A stretch of DNA of 64,000 bases from positions 61,766 through 125,765 of the forward strand of contig JBGTGQ010000063.1 in assembly GCA_041746635.1 (NCBI GenBank), in the 5' to 3' direction. A model generated the notes under the pieces. It did not search any database. It was not told where the DNA came from and was given only the letters and a program-made list of their open reading frames with translations. The translations under genes and the position numbers were made by a program. Source of the DNA: CAMASH01 sp041746635 (GTDB lineage: Bacteria > Verrucomicrobiota > Verrucomicrobiia > Chthoniobacterales > Terrimicrobiaceae). Positions 1 through 8,678 of this stretch are shown piece by piece. The number at the start of each line of letters is the position of its first letter. The stretch's first letter is position 1.

Positions 1-103
1 AACAGACCAATTGGGTCGGAAGCGATCCCAAGGCGGGGTGTTGCAGGCCCACGAGATTGGGTTCGCGATTATCCGACGTTGACGAATAAAGCGGCAAATT
101 CAC
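1..103 (-). CDS. 5' part of a possible toxin gene, cut by the window edge
   Basis: An open frame starts with GTG overlapping the stop of the upstream antitoxin-like gene (a GTGA overlap) and runs off the left edge without a stop. The visible 34 residues include PNLVGLQHPALGSLP, which loosely resembles the start of CcdB/MazF-fold toxins, where a hydrophobic strand is followed by a 'lpt.lv.Pl' stretch. The translational coupling to a small basic DNA-binding-like protein is the main support. Only about a third of a typical toxin is visible, so the family cannot be fixed. Confidence 0.35.
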   Translation of the reverse strand, partial: MNLPLYSSTSDNREPNLVGLQHPALGSLPTQLVC

Positions 104-345
104 GCCTCGTGGACGGGATATTCAGAGTTCAGAACCAAAGTTTCCTCGCAGACCTCGGGCGTGTAGGCCGCCGCCGCCTGCAGGTAAAACTGCCGCCGCC
201 ACCGACGGCTCGCTTCTGCTTCCAACAATCGGTGAACAAAGATCGATTTGGGCGTATTGGAGCGTAACTGATCAAGCAGCCTGATCGCTGGGGCGGGAAG
301 CGTCATCGTCTGACGATTTCCGGGCGACTTTTTAACGACTTTCAT
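100..345 (-). CDS. small ribbon-helix-helix-like antitoxin
   Basis: An 81-residue basic protein starting MKVVKKSPGNRQTMTLP, then a predicted helical stretch (AIRLLDQLR, IFVHRLLEAEASRRWRRQF). A short N-terminal strand followed by two helices fits the ribbon-helix-helix layout of antitoxins that bind their own promoter and neutralise the co-encoded toxin. The next frame on the same strand begins inside its stop codon, as in coupled toxin-antitoxin pairs. Assignment rests on size, charge and arrangement; no diagnostic motif is visible, and a free-standing small regulator is the alternative. Confidence 0.45.
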   Translation of the reverse strand: MKVVKKSPGNRQTMTLPAPAIRLLDQLRSNTPKSIFVHRLLEAEASRRWRRQFYLQAAAAYTPEVCEETLVLNSEYPVHEA

Positions 346-433
346 GAGTATATCCTAGGACGCAACAAGAGAAGTAACAAGAATTTTCCGGCGTCCGATT
401 GACACCAAAGGCCAGGAATCGCATTTTCGCCGG

Positions 434-1720
434 GTGCATTTTTTTTCGTATCGTGACGGCGTCCTCCACTGCGAGGGCGTGAATCTGGAGAAACTGTCGG
501 ACCAGACTGGAACGCCCGCCTATGTCTATTCTGCGGAGACCATCCGCCAGAATTTTCGCCGGCTCGACGCCGCGCTCGCCCCGCTCGATCACCTGATCTG
601 CTACGCGGTGAAGGCGAACTCAAACCTCGCCGTGCTTGACCTGCTGCGCCGCGAGGGCGCGGGTTTCGACATCGTTTCCGAGGGCGAACTCTTCCGCGTG
701 CAGCGGGCCGGGGGTGACCCCGAAAAATGCACCTTTGCCGGCGTGGCCAAGACGGCCGGGGAAATCACTGCCGCCCTGCACGCCGGGATTCACAGCTTCA
801 ACGTCGAGAGCGAGCCCGAGCTCGAACGCATCAACGAAATCGCGGGCTCTCTCGGCCTGAAGGCCCCCATCGCCGTGCGGGTGAACCCCGATGTGGACGC
901 CAAAACCCACAAGTATATTTCCACTGGCAAGAGCCTGAACAAATTCGGCATCGGCCTCGACCGCGCTGCCGAGGTCTATGCCCGCGCTGCGGAACTCCCG
1001 CACCTGCACTTGCGCGGCTTGCAGACTCACATCGGCTCGCAGATTCTCGAACCCGAACCCTTTGCCGAAGCCGCCGCCAAGCTTGTCCCGCTGGTCGAGT
1101 CGCTCCGCGACAAATACGGCATCGAATTTTTCAGCATCGGGGGCGGCGTGGGTATCGTCTATGATCCCGCTCTCGCCAGTGGCGATCCCGCCTGGTGGCG
1201 GTCCGCCGACCATCCCCGCCGCATCACGCCCGAGGATTATGCCGCCGCCATCGTGCCCCTCCTCAAACCTCTCGGTCTGCGCATCTTGTTCGAACCCGGG
1301 CGCTTCATGGTGGGCAACGCGGGCGTGTTGCTCAGCACCGTGCAATACGTCAAAAAAAATCCCGCCAAGACCTTCACGATTGTGGACGCTGGCATGAACG
1401 ACCTCATTCGCCCCGCGCTTTACGAGGGCTATCACGAGGTCGTCCCGCTGCGGCAAGCCGGCGGTGAGTTCGCCGTGATGGACGTGGTCGGACCGGTGTG
1501 CGAGAGCGGCGATTTTTTCGCCCAGGATCGCGAAGTCCCGCCTCTCGCGCAAAACGACCGCATCGCGCTCATGAGCGCGGGCGCCTACGGCTTCGTCATG
1601 TCCTCCAACTACAACTCGCGCCCGCTGCTGCCCGAGGTGCTGGTCGATGGGGAGAAATGGACCGTCGTGCGCCAGCGCCAGACGCTGGACGACCTTGTGC
1701 GAGGCGAGACGATTCCCTGA
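434..1720 (+). CDS. lysA: diaminopimelate decarboxylase
   Basis: A PLP-dependent fold-III decarboxylase of 428 residues that converts meso-diaminopimelate to L-lysine, the last step of lysine synthesis, in the cytoplasm. Visible hallmarks: the PLP-binding lysine in CYAVKANSN (about residue 58), the HIGSQI strand, the glycine-rich phosphate-binding SIGGGVG, the EPGRF motif and the dimer-contributed catalytic cysteine in CESGDFF near residue 357. Length matches the family. The start is GTG at 434; a TTGACA box lies at 399-404 but is probably too close to serve this start with a normal leader. It converges on ppk1, with only a palindromic repeat between them. Confidence 0.95.
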   Translation: MHFFSYRDGVLHCEGVNLEKLSDQTGTPAYVYSAETIRQNFRRLDAALAPLDHLICYAVKANSNLAVLDLLRREGAGFDIVSEGELFRVQRAGGDPEKCTFAGVAKTAGEITAALHAGIHSFNVESEPELERINEIAGSLGLKAPIAVRVNPDVDAKTHKYISTGKSLNKFGIGLDRAAEVYARAAELPHLHLRGLQTHIGSQILEPEPFAEAAAKLVPLVESLRDKYGIEFFSIGGGVGIVYDPALASGDPAWWRSADHPRRITPEDYAAAIVPLLKPLGLRILFEPGRFMVGNAGVLLSTVQYVKKNPAKTFTIVDAGMNDLIRPALYEGYHEVVPLRQAGGEFAVMDVVGPVCESGDFFAQDREVPPLAQNDRIALMSAGAYGFVMSSNYNSRPLLPEVLVDGEKWTVVRQRQTLDDLVRGETIP

Positions 1721-1751
1721 GGTGTAATCGCGGTTCGCTTTTGGCCGGGCT

Positions 1752-1772
1752 GGGCGGTTGGCCCAACCGCCC
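1752..1772. repeat. 21-bp palindrome between lysA and ppk1 (REP-like, possible bidirectional terminator)
   Basis: Arms gggcggttgg and ccaaccgccc form a perfect 10-bp stem around one central base. It fills the gap between the convergent genes lysA and ppk1, and its right end (ccctac) contributes the TAG stop codon of ppk1 on the minus strand. It has no clear T-run, so a role as terminator is possible but unproven. It resembles, but does not share the core of, the other hairpins in this window. Confidence 0.6.
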
Positions 1773-3838
1773 TACACCACCACCGCGCGTTTCTTCCGTT
1801 GGCGCTGGGCCTCGGCGATGAATTCGTCCTGCGCGTCGAAGGGCGGTTCGCTCGTTTCACGCAGTTTGTACGTGCCGTCGGTTTGCATCACCTTGGCTTT
1901 CACGTTGTCCCGCCAGAACCAGGCGAGGATTTCGTCCACATGTTCCTTCATGCCCGGGCTCACGACGGGGAAAATCGTTTCCACGCGGCGGAAGAGATTG
2001 CGCGGCATCAGGTCGGCACTGCCAAGGTAGATCTTCGAATCGCCGCCATTTTCGAAACGATAGACGCGGCTGTGTTCCAAAAACCGCCCCACGATGCTCC
2101 GCACCTCGATGTTTTCACTCACGCCCGGGATGCCAACCTTGAGCGCGCACATGCCGCGCACCATCAAGCGGATGGGCACACCGGCGGCGGAGGCCTCGTA
2201 GATGGCCTCGATCATGCCTTCTTCCACCAAGGCGTTGACCTTCGCGGTGATGCCGCTGGGACGCCCGGCCTTGGCGTGCTCGATCTCGGTGGCGATGAGT
2301 TTCTTGAATTCGTTGAAAAGGTTGAACGGCGCCACAAGGAGTTCCTGCATGTGGGGAAACTTCGAAACCCCGGTCATGCAATTGAAGGCCTCGGCCAGTT
2401 CGTTGGTCAGTTCCTCGCGGCAGGTCAGCAGGCCGAGGTCGGTGTAAATTTTTGCCGTGGAGGGGTGATAGTTTCCGGTGCCGAGGTGGGCATAACGCCG
2501 GATGCCGTCGCCTTCGCTGCGGACAACCAGCATGGCCTTGGCGTGGGTCTTGAGGCCGGTGACGCCATAGACGACATCCACCCCGGCTTCGCGCATCATG
2601 CGGGCCCATTTGATGTTGGCCGCCTCGTCGAAGCGGGCCTTCAGTTCGATCACGACCGTGACCTGTTTGCCATTGTGCGCCGCCTCGATGAGCGATTGCA
2701 CAAGCGGCGAATCCGAACTCGTGCGGTAAAGCGTTTGTTTGATCGCCAGCACATGCGGGTCCTCCGCCGCCTGGGCCAGAAAATCCACCACCGTCTGAAA
2801 ATTATCGTAGGGGTGATGCAGCAAAATGTCGCCCTTGCGGATGTGGAAGAAAATGTCCGACTCCGCGTCCAACGAAACGACGGTGTTCGGCGAAAACCGC
2901 TTGTAGCGCAAATCCGGCCGGTCGATCTGAATCGCCAGCGGCATGAGCCGCACGAAGTTGAGCGGTCCATCGATACGGAAAATATCTTCTTCCTCGATGT
3001 TAAAGATTTCCAACAGACGCTCCACCACATGCCGCGGGCAATTCTCCTCCAGCTCGAGCCGCACCGCGGCACCGCGATTCACCTTGCGCAATTCCGCCTC
3101 GATGGCGTGGAGCAAATTGTGCGCCTCCTCGTCATCAATGTAGAGATTGCTGTTGCGCGTGACCCGGAAAAGATGCGCGCCCTTCACCCGCACCCCGCGG
3201 AAGAGGCTGGCCACGTGATGCTGGATGATGTGGCCGAGAAACACGTAATCGTCCCCATCCTGCTGTCGGGAGAACGGCACCACCCGCGGCAGGATGCGCG
3301 GCACCTGCACCACGGCGATGTCCGTGTTCAGGTCCTCGCCCTCCAGCTCCACGATCACGTTCAGGCTCTTGTTCAACAATTGCGGAAACGGATGGGACGG
3401 GTCGATCGCCAGCGGCGTCAGCACCGGATAAATTTGCTTCTGAAAAAATACCTCGAAGTGCTTCTTCTCCGTTTTGGGAACATTTGGATAGGTGTAAAAG
3501 CGCAACTTCTGCGCCTCCAGCTGGGGCTGGAGCTGTTCGCGCCAGCAGCGGTACTGGTCATCCACCATCCGCCGTACCCGTTCGCTCACCACCGCCAGCA
3601 CCTCCGTCGCCGTCATGCCATCCGGGCCCGCCTCGGAGGAGTGCGTCTGCTTTTGCTGCTTCAGGCCCGCCACCCGCACCTCGAAAAACTCGTCGAGATT
3701 TGAACTCACGATGCAGAGAAACTTCAGCCTCTCCAGCAAGGGATTGGACTCATCAATCGCCTGATCGAGAACCCGCTGGTTGAATTCCAGCCAACTCAGC
3801 TCCCGATTGATAAAGTACGACTTGTCTGAAAACTCCAC
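1772..3838 (-). CDS. ppk1: polyphosphate kinase 1
   Basis: A 688-residue enzyme, the same length as E. coli Ppk, that polymerises the gamma-phosphate of ATP into polyphosphate and runs in reverse under low energy. Four-domain layout: N-terminal domain starting with the typical FINRELSWLEFNQRVL, head domain, then two phospholipase-D-like C domains. The autophosphorylated histidine lies in GLKTHAKAML and is followed by YAHLGTGNYHPSTA; SADLMPRN marks the second C-terminal domain. It is a peripheral membrane or cytoplasmic enzyme of phosphate storage and stress. The last codons and stop sit in the palindromic repeat shared with the lysA end. No ppx neighbour is visible. Confidence 0.96.
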   Translation of the reverse strand: MEFSDKSYFINRELSWLEFNQRVLDQAIDESNPLLERLKFLCIVSSNLDEFFEVRVAGLKQQKQTHSSEAGPDGMTATEVLAVVSERVRRMVDDQYRCWREQLQPQLEAQKLRFYTYPNVPKTEKKHFEVFFQKQIYPVLTPLAIDPSHPFPQLLNKSLNVIVELEGEDLNTDIAVVQVPRILPRVVPFSRQQDGDDYVFLGHIIQHHVASLFRGVRVKGAHLFRVTRNSNLYIDDEEAHNLLHAIEAELRKVNRGAAVRLELEENCPRHVVERLLEIFNIEEEDIFRIDGPLNFVRLMPLAIQIDRPDLRYKRFSPNTVVSLDAESDIFFHIRKGDILLHHPYDNFQTVVDFLAQAAEDPHVLAIKQTLYRTSSDSPLVQSLIEAAHNGKQVTVVIELKARFDEAANIKWARMMREAGVDVVYGVTGLKTHAKAMLVVRSEGDGIRRYAHLGTGNYHPSTAKIYTDLGLLTCREELTNELAEAFNCMTGVSKFPHMQELLVAPFNLFNEFKKLIATEIEHAKAGRPSGITAKVNALVEEGMIEAIYEASAAGVPIRLMVRGMCALKVGIPGVSENIEVRSIVGRFLEHSRVYRFENGGDSKIYLGSADLMPRNLFRRVETIFPVVSPGMKEHVDEILAWFWRDNVKAKVMQTDGTYKLRETSEPPFDAQDEFIAEAQRQRKKRAVVV

Positions 3839-3909
3839 GGTAACATCGTCCGCAAGCGGCCCGGCAGGTCAAGGGCAGAATTTCGACGAAACCCACGAGC
3901 AGCGGAACC

Positions 3910-4566
3910 TCACGAAATTTTTCCCGTCCACCACTCGGAGCCGTATTTTCCAGTCGCCAGTTCATTGGTACGTGAGAAAAGGTCGGCTTCTGCTTGAAAT
4001 CCCGTCGTTCTCCCAGCGAAAATGCCCGCCATTCTGCGGCCCAAATTTTCCGCAAAATGAACATTCTGGATACTTCCTTGATGCAGAAATCCCCGGCGGG
4101 TCCTTCGCTGGGCGCCGCCGCACAGTTTCCGGCCATCCTGGCTCGTCACATCGTGCAGGGCGGGGGCGGTAAAACAGGCTTCGCCTGGCGCTGTCTCCCC
4201 GGCCCGAACTAGATGGCCGTCCAGCAAACCGGCGAAAACTTCGTGAATAAGGCGGTAGGTTTCAAGGGGACGGAGTTTTGCCAGCGTTTCCACCCCAGGC
4301 ACGACGAGCGAAAAGGTCAGGTCGCTCCCATGCGCGACGATGCCCCCGCCGGTCCAGCGGCGCACGACAGGAAGGGCAGGATGGCTTTTCCGCACGGCGG
4401 CGAGGGACTGGGCGTAGCCGAAGGAGACCGCCGGCGCGTCCCAACGATAAATGCGCAGCACGGGCGCGGTGGCGGTTTCCAGCAACGCCTCGTCCAGCGC
4501 CATCTGCTCCGGGCCGCCGCGCGCGGTGTCGTCCTGGAAAAAATGGAGCATTGGAAAAAGTGGCAT
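3910..4566 (-). CDS. lipoate-protein ligase A / octanoyltransferase family protein
   Basis: A 218-residue member of the biotin/lipoate-ligase (BPL_LplA_LipB) family, which attaches lipoyl or octanoyl groups to E2 or GcvH domains. Visible: the substrate-pocket motif VVRRWTGGGIVAHGSDLTFSLV (split as RRWTGGG and HGSDLTFSL), the later LCGGAQRRTRRGFLHQGSI region typical of LplA/LipM-like proteins, and no C-terminal accessory domain. Length is shorter than two-domain LplA and close to stand-alone octanoyltransferases. It is divergent from parB with about 65 bp between starts and follows ppk1 at a distance of 71 bp. Whether it uses free lipoate or octanoyl-ACP cannot be told from sequence. Confidence 0.75.
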   Translation of the reverse strand: MPLFPMLHFFQDDTARGGPEQMALDEALLETATAPVLRIYRWDAPAVSFGYAQSLAAVRKSHPALPVVRRWTGGGIVAHGSDLTFSLVVPGVETLAKLRPLETYRLIHEVFAGLLDGHLVRAGETAPGEACFTAPALHDVTSQDGRKLCGGAQRRTRRGFLHQGSIQNVHFAENLGRRMAGIFAGRTTGFQAEADLFSRTNELATGKYGSEWWTGKIS

Positions 4567-4631
4567 GGCAAAACATGCACCGTCCAGAGTTCATCTTGTC
4601 AACACCTTCAATCCCCCTCATCTTTCCCCGC

Positions 4632-5516
4632 ATGGCAAAACCCGCACTCGGCAAAGGACTCGGTGCGCTGATCAACACCCGGGTGTCAGCCCCCGCGCCG
4701 GTGGAGGAGTTGGGCGAGCGCATCCAAAACCTTCCCCTCGCGCAGATCATTGCCAGTCCGCTGCAGCCGCGGCATGAGTTTCCCACCGAACACCTGCAGG
4801 AACTGGTCGAAAGCATCCGTGAACGCGGCATCATCCAGCCGCTCATCGTTCGCAAGGTCGGTGAAAAATACGAACTCATCGCCGGCGAACGCCGCTGGCG
4901 CGCGGCCACCGAACTCAAGCTTCCCGAGGCACCGGTCATCGTCCGGCAGGCCAGCGACCAGGAGGTGCTGGAACTCGCCCTCATCGAAAACCTCCAGCGC
5001 GAGGACCTCAATCCGATCGAAGAAGCGATGGCCTATGCGCGGCTGCACCGGGATTTCGGGATGACGCAGGAGGACATCTCGAAGCGGGTGGGCAAAAGCC
5101 GCGCCTCCGTCGCCAATGCCATGCGGTTGCTCGATTTGCACTCCGACATTCAGACCCTGCTGAAACAAAGCCGCATCTCCGTCGGCCATGCCAAGGTGTT
5201 GCTTTCGCTCAAATCGCAGGATGAGCAAAAACTGCTCGCCGATCTCATCATCCGCCAGGGTGCCTCGGTCCGCGTGGCGGAAAAGCTGGCCGCCCAGCAA
5301 CTGGCCCGCACGGGCAAACCGTCCTCGCGGCGCAGTTCGTCGTCGGACCCCGAGCTTTCCCCGGCAATTTTACGAGTGCAAAATCTTTTAACACGCCGAT
5401 TGGCCACTCGTATCGTAGTACACCACGGAGACAAACGTGGAACCATCAACATTGAGTATTACGGCACCGACGACCTTAACCGAATTCTGGGCGAATTGGG
5501 CATCGCGGACGAATAG
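4632..5516 (+). CDS. parB: ParB/Spo0J chromosome-partitioning CTPase
   Basis: A 294-residue ParB. The true start is the ATG giving MAKPALGKGLGALIN, the conserved N-terminus that contacts and stimulates ParA; the longer upstream frame is not needed. The ParB/Srx CTPase domain includes QPLIVRK and the arginine-rich GERRWRA box; ALIENLQREDLNPIEEA follows; a helix-turn-helix for parS recognition lies at MTQEDISKRVGKSRASVANAMRLL; a short C-terminal dimerisation region ends the protein. ParB loads on parS near the origin and with ParA segregates chromosomes. No parA is beside it, which is unusual but occurs when the pair is split. No parS-like 16-mer was recognised by eye. Confidence 0.93.
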   Translation: MAKPALGKGLGALINTRVSAPAPVEELGERIQNLPLAQIIASPLQPRHEFPTEHLQELVESIRERGIIQPLIVRKVGEKYELIAGERRWRAATELKLPEAPVIVRQASDQEVLELALIENLQREDLNPIEEAMAYARLHRDFGMTQEDISKRVGKSRASVANAMRLLDLHSDIQTLLKQSRISVGHAKVLLSLKSQDEQKLLADLIIRQGASVRVAEKLAAQQLARTGKPSSRRSSSSDPELSPAILRVQNLLTRRLATRIVVHHGDKRGTINIEYYGTDDLNRILGELGIADE

Positions 5517-5546
5517 TCTTGTCGCCTTGGCGGTTCGCGGCGGCGT

Positions 5547-5575
5547 TTTACGCAACCAGCTGGAGTGGTTATAGT
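5547..5575 (+). promoter_or_regulatory. candidate sigma70-type promoter of the desaturase operon
   Basis: TTTACG, a 17-bp spacer and TATAGT lie 16-44 bp ahead of the desaturase ATG, in the only short gap between parB and the operon. Spacing is ideal and four to five of six bases match in each box. It is a sequence match only. Confidence 0.4.
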
Positions 5576-5590
5576 TAGACTATTCTGGGC

Positions 5591-6544
5591 ATGACAATTT
5601 TGCGCAAAATCTGGACCGACTTCGTTCAGTTCGTGGACTCCGACTATTTTCCGGAAGGGGCCGATGCCGCCCGGGCCAAACCGGAAAAGATGGAGATCGG
5701 GCGCGTGATACCATTCGCCATTCTGCACCTCGGCTGCCTCGGCGTGATCTGGACGGGCTGGAGCTGGGCGGCGGTGATCACGGCGCTCGCGCTTTATTTT
5801 GTGCGCATGTTTGCCGTCACGGGATTTTATCATCGGTATTTCTGCCACAAAGCCTACCGGACCTCCCGGCCCATGCAGTTTATCTTCGGTCTCATCGGAT
5901 TGACGACCGTGCAGCGCGGGCCGCTCTGGTGGGCTTCGGTGCACCGCCATCATCACGCCCATTCGGAGGAAGAGACCGACGCTCACTCGCCCGTGCAAAA
6001 GGGTTTTCTTTGGTCGCACATCGGCTGGATGACCAGCAGCAAAAATTTTCCCACCGACTACAGCCTGGTGCGCGATTTGGTGAAGTATCCCGAATTGGTT
6101 TTCCTCAACCGCTTTGACCTCATTGGCCCGCTCATTCTTTTCGTGGGTCTGTTTGGCTTCGGCACCGCGCTGGAATATTTCGCGCCCGGACTCGGCACCA
6201 ACGCCTGGCAGATGATCGTGTGGGGATTTTTTATCAGCACGACTTTTCTTTTTCACGGCACCTGCGCGGTGAATTCCTTCGCCCACAAGCTCGGACGGAA
6301 ACGATTCAAGACGGACGACGAGAGCCGCAACAGCCTCATCCTCGCTCTCATCACCCTCGGCGAAGGCTGGCACAATAATCACCACCACTATCAATCGTCG
6401 GCCCGTCAGGGATTTTATTGGTGGGAGATTGATATCAGCTACTTTGCCCTCCGCGGGCTGGCCGCCCTTGGCCTCATCTGGGACCTGCGGGAAGTGCCCG
6501 CGAAGGTTTACGAGGACGCCTCGAAAACCCTCGTTTCGCATTGA
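5591..6544 (+). CDS. acyl-CoA/acyl-lipid delta-9-type fatty acid desaturase
   Basis: A 317-residue integral-membrane di-iron desaturase. The three histidine boxes that bind the irons are clear: HRYFCH, HRHHHAH and HNNHHHY. Hydrophobic segments surround them (around residues 35-75 and 170-215) as in the stearoyl-CoA desaturase family (PF00487). It would introduce a cis double bond into membrane acyl chains using oxygen and electrons from a redox partner. Its stop overlaps the TTG start of the FAD-dependent oxidoreductase (TTGA), so the two are translationally coupled. A DUF1365 gene follows, an arrangement known from unsaturated or cyclopropane fatty-acid loci, so membrane lipid modification is the likely shared role. 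Confidence 0.88.
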   Translation: MTILRKIWTDFVQFVDSDYFPEGADAARAKPEKMEIGRVIPFAILHLGCLGVIWTGWSWAAVITALALYFVRMFAVTGFYHRYFCHKAYRTSRPMQFIFGLIGLTTVQRGPLWWASVHRHHHAHSEEETDAHSPVQKGFLWSHIGWMTSSKNFPTDYSLVRDLVKYPELVFLNRFDLIGPLILFVGLFGFGTALEYFAPGLGTNAWQMIVWGFFISTTFLFHGTCAVNSFAHKLGRKRFKTDDESRNSLILALITLGEGWHNNHHHYQSSARQGFYWWEIDISYFALRGLAALGLIWDLREVPAKVYEDASKTLVSH

Positions 6545-7806
6545 AGGAACGCATCGCCATCGTCGGCACCGGCGTGGCCGGACTCGGCTGCGCCTGGCAT
6601 CTGCGCGATCATGCCAGTCTCACTTTGCTGGAGCAGGACGCACGTCCCGGCGGTCACACGAATACCGTCGTGGTCGATGAAAAGGGAAAGCCGGTGCCGA
6701 TTGACACGGGTTTCATTGTCTTCAACAAAGTGACGTATCCGAATCTCTGCCGGCTTTTCTCCGAACTGGACGTGCCGATCAAACCTTCCGAGATGTCCTT
6801 CAGCGTCCAGCATCTGCCCAGCGGACTCGAATACAACGGCATGGGGTTCAACAAGGTCTTCTCCCAGCGGCGGAACTTTTTCCGACCCCAGTTCCACCGT
6901 TTTCTCTTGCAAATCCAGAAGTTTTTCCGCGTCGCCAAAGAGCTTCTCCACAACTCCGACACCACCGCGCTGACCATGCGAGAATTCGCCGCCCGGCACG
7001 GACTCGGACAGGATTTTCTCGACCTTTACCTTGTGCCCATGAGTTCCGCCGTGTGGTCCACCGATCCGAAGGACGTACTGGATTTTCCCGCCGCCACCCT
7101 CATCCGCTTCTTCCACAATCACGGTTTTCTCGGCGTCGATACGCACCACCCGTGGTTCACGGTCGAGGGCGGGGCCAAAACCTACCTGCGCAAGATCGTC
7201 GCAGTCTGCGGCGCGCCACGCCTCAACGCGAGAGTCGTGCGCGTCGAGGAGAAGCCCGACGCGGCGGAAGTCACCCTGACCGGCGGCGAAAAGTTTTCCT
7301 TTGACCGCGTGGTCCTGGCCAGTCACGCCGATCAATCCCTGGCCATACTGGCTGCGCCCGATGCCGCGCAGCACCGTTTGCTCGCGCCGTTTCGGTATCA
7401 AAAAAACCACGCCACCCTGCACACCGACGCCAGCGTGATGCCAAAAAAACGCCGCGCCTGGGCCTCATGGAACTACCGCGTGGAGGACGGCCGGGCCGCC
7501 ACCCACTATTGGATGAACGCCCTGCAAGGGGTCTCGAAGAACGAAAACTACTTCGTTTCGCTCAACAGCGAAGGCCGCATCCCGCGAGATAAGATTCTTT
7601 ACGAGACTGTTTACGATCACCCGATCTTTACGCTCGAAGCCATGCGCGCCCAAGAGGAGCTTCCGCAACTCAACGCCCGCGCCGCCGACCAGCGCGTTTT
7701 CTTTTGCGGCAGCTATTTCAAATACGGCTTCCACGAGGACGCCTACACCTCCGGCCTGCAGGCTGCGGAAGCTTTGAAACCACTAATTGGCCCCAATGGA
7801 CACTAA
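6541..7806 (+). CDS. FAD-dependent amine-oxidase-like oxidoreductase of a fatty-acid modification locus
   Basis: A 421-residue flavoprotein starting at TTG. The N-terminal dinucleotide-binding motif IVGTGVAGLGCAWHL is followed by the acidic strand end LLEQDARPGGHTNTV, the usual FAD-binding signature of NAD(P)-binding-8/amine-oxidase proteins. The remainder matches the COG2907-like proteins found beside DUF1365 and cyclopropane-fatty-acid synthases (for instance the C-terminal FCGSYFKYGFHEDAYTSG). It probably catalyses a redox step on a lipid-bound substrate at the membrane face; the reaction is not established. Start overlaps the desaturase stop by four bases, and DUF1365 follows within about 80 bp. 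Confidence 0.82.
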   Translation: MKERIAIVGTGVAGLGCAWHLRDHASLTLLEQDARPGGHTNTVVVDEKGKPVPIDTGFIVFNKVTYPNLCRLFSELDVPIKPSEMSFSVQHLPSGLEYNGMGFNKVFSQRRNFFRPQFHRFLLQIQKFFRVAKELLHNSDTTALTMREFAARHGLGQDFLDLYLVPMSSAVWSTDPKDVLDFPAATLIRFFHNHGFLGVDTHHPWFTVEGGAKTYLRKIVAVCGAPRLNARVVRVEEKPDAAEVTLTGGEKFSFDRVVLASHADQSLAILAAPDAAQHRLLAPFRYQKNHATLHTDASVMPKKRRAWASWNYRVEDGRAATHYWMNALQGVSKNENYFVSLNSEGRIPRDKILYETVYDHPIFTLEAMRAQEELPQLNARAADQRVFFCGSYFKYGFHEDAYTSGLQAAEALKPLIGPNGH

Positions 7807-7825
7807 GTGCCGGAGCATACGGAGG

Positions 7826-7882
7826 TCTCAGCTGACCTTTCCCTTTCTTTGCGATCTCTGCGTTCTTTCGTGGCCATTACCA
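7826..7882. repeat. remnant arm of an interspersed intergenic repeat ('tttgcgatctctgcgttc' type)
   Basis: Between the FAD oxidoreductase stop and the DUF1365 start is a stretch reading ctttgcgatctctgcgttc then tttcgtggcc, a T-rich 6-9 base periodic sequence. It is open in the DUF1365 frame and would add a spurious leader (LSLSLRSLRSF). It resembles one arm of the 'cacgaaagaacgcagag' type inverted repeats seen between genes elsewhere in the window. Confidence 0.45.
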
Positions 7883-7887
7883 GCCCG

Positions 7888-8664
7888 ATGAATTCCTGCC
7901 TCTACGAATGCACCGTCATGCACCGGCGGCTTTCTCCGAAACACCACGAGTTCGTTTACCGCATCTTCCTCTTCGCGCTTGATCTCGAGGAACTCCCGCA
8001 ACTCGCCAGCCGCGTTCCCATTTTCAGCCACAATAACCCCGGCCTCTATAACTTTCGCGATGATGACCATTTTCAGATCACCGCCGGGTCTGCCCGCGAA
8101 AATGCCGAAGCCTTTCTCGCCAGCCATGGCATCGCGGAGAAACCCGGCCGCATCCTGCTGCTGACCAATGCCCGCTTCCTCGGCTACACGTTCAATCCCA
8201 TCTCGATCTGGTTTTGTTACCGGGCCGACGGCTCGCCCTTCGCCGCCATCGCGGAAGTCGGCAATACCTTCAAGGAACTCAAACCGTTTCTTGTTCCTTT
8301 CCAAGACGGCACTTTCCATCTGCGCACCCCGAAACATTTCTACGTCTCGCCCTTCTCCGACCTCGATCTAGAATTCAATTTTCGTTTCGAGCCGCCGGGC
8401 GGACGACTCGGCGTTTACATCGACGACTATCAGGGCGCCGACAAAACCCTCATCACATCACTGACCGGAAAACGCGCCGAACTCACCACGGCCAATCTCG
8501 TGGTTTTCACCATCAAGTATCCCTTTATCACGCTAAAAACCATTGGCCTCATTCACTGGCAAGCGCTGCTCTTATGGCTGAAGCGGCTGCCTTTTCATCG
8601 CAAGGAAGCGCGAATTGATCTCCAGCAGAACGTCTTCCGGCCGCATGAGTCCCGGAAAAGCTGA
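7888..8664 (+). CDS. DUF1365 family protein
   Basis: A 258-residue protein. The ATG at 7888 giving MNSCLYECTVMHRRLSPKHHEF is chosen because DUF1365 proteins start with this 'y.G.v.H.R..P..h.F.Y' block and because the upstream frame is repeat-derived. Further family features: LLTNARFLGYTFNPISIWFCY (LGYTFNPIS core), a conserved PKHFYVSPF and DYQGADKTLITSLTG. The family has no proven reaction but sits with desaturases, FAD oxidoreductases and cyclopropane synthases. It is the third gene of the lipid-modification operon. Cyclopropane synthase itself is missing here; the next gene is an unrelated toxin on the other strand. Confidence 0.85.
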   Translation: MNSCLYECTVMHRRLSPKHHEFVYRIFLFALDLEELPQLASRVPIFSHNNPGLYNFRDDDHFQITAGSARENAEAFLASHGIAEKPGRILLLTNARFLGYTFNPISIWFCYRADGSPFAAIAEVGNTFKELKPFLVPFQDGTFHLRTPKHFYVSPFSDLDLEFNFRFEPPGGRLGVYIDDYQGADKTLITSLTGKRAELTTANLVVFTIKYPFITLKTIGLIHWQALLLWLKRLPFHRKEARIDLQQNVFRPHESRKS

Positions 8665-8678
8665 TCGTCCCTTCGGGA

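Noticed and set aside
1799..3703. 634-codon plus-strand frame opposite ppk1
   Set aside because: It is the antisense shadow of ppk1, has no family resemblance and odd His/Arg-rich composition from high-GC codons.
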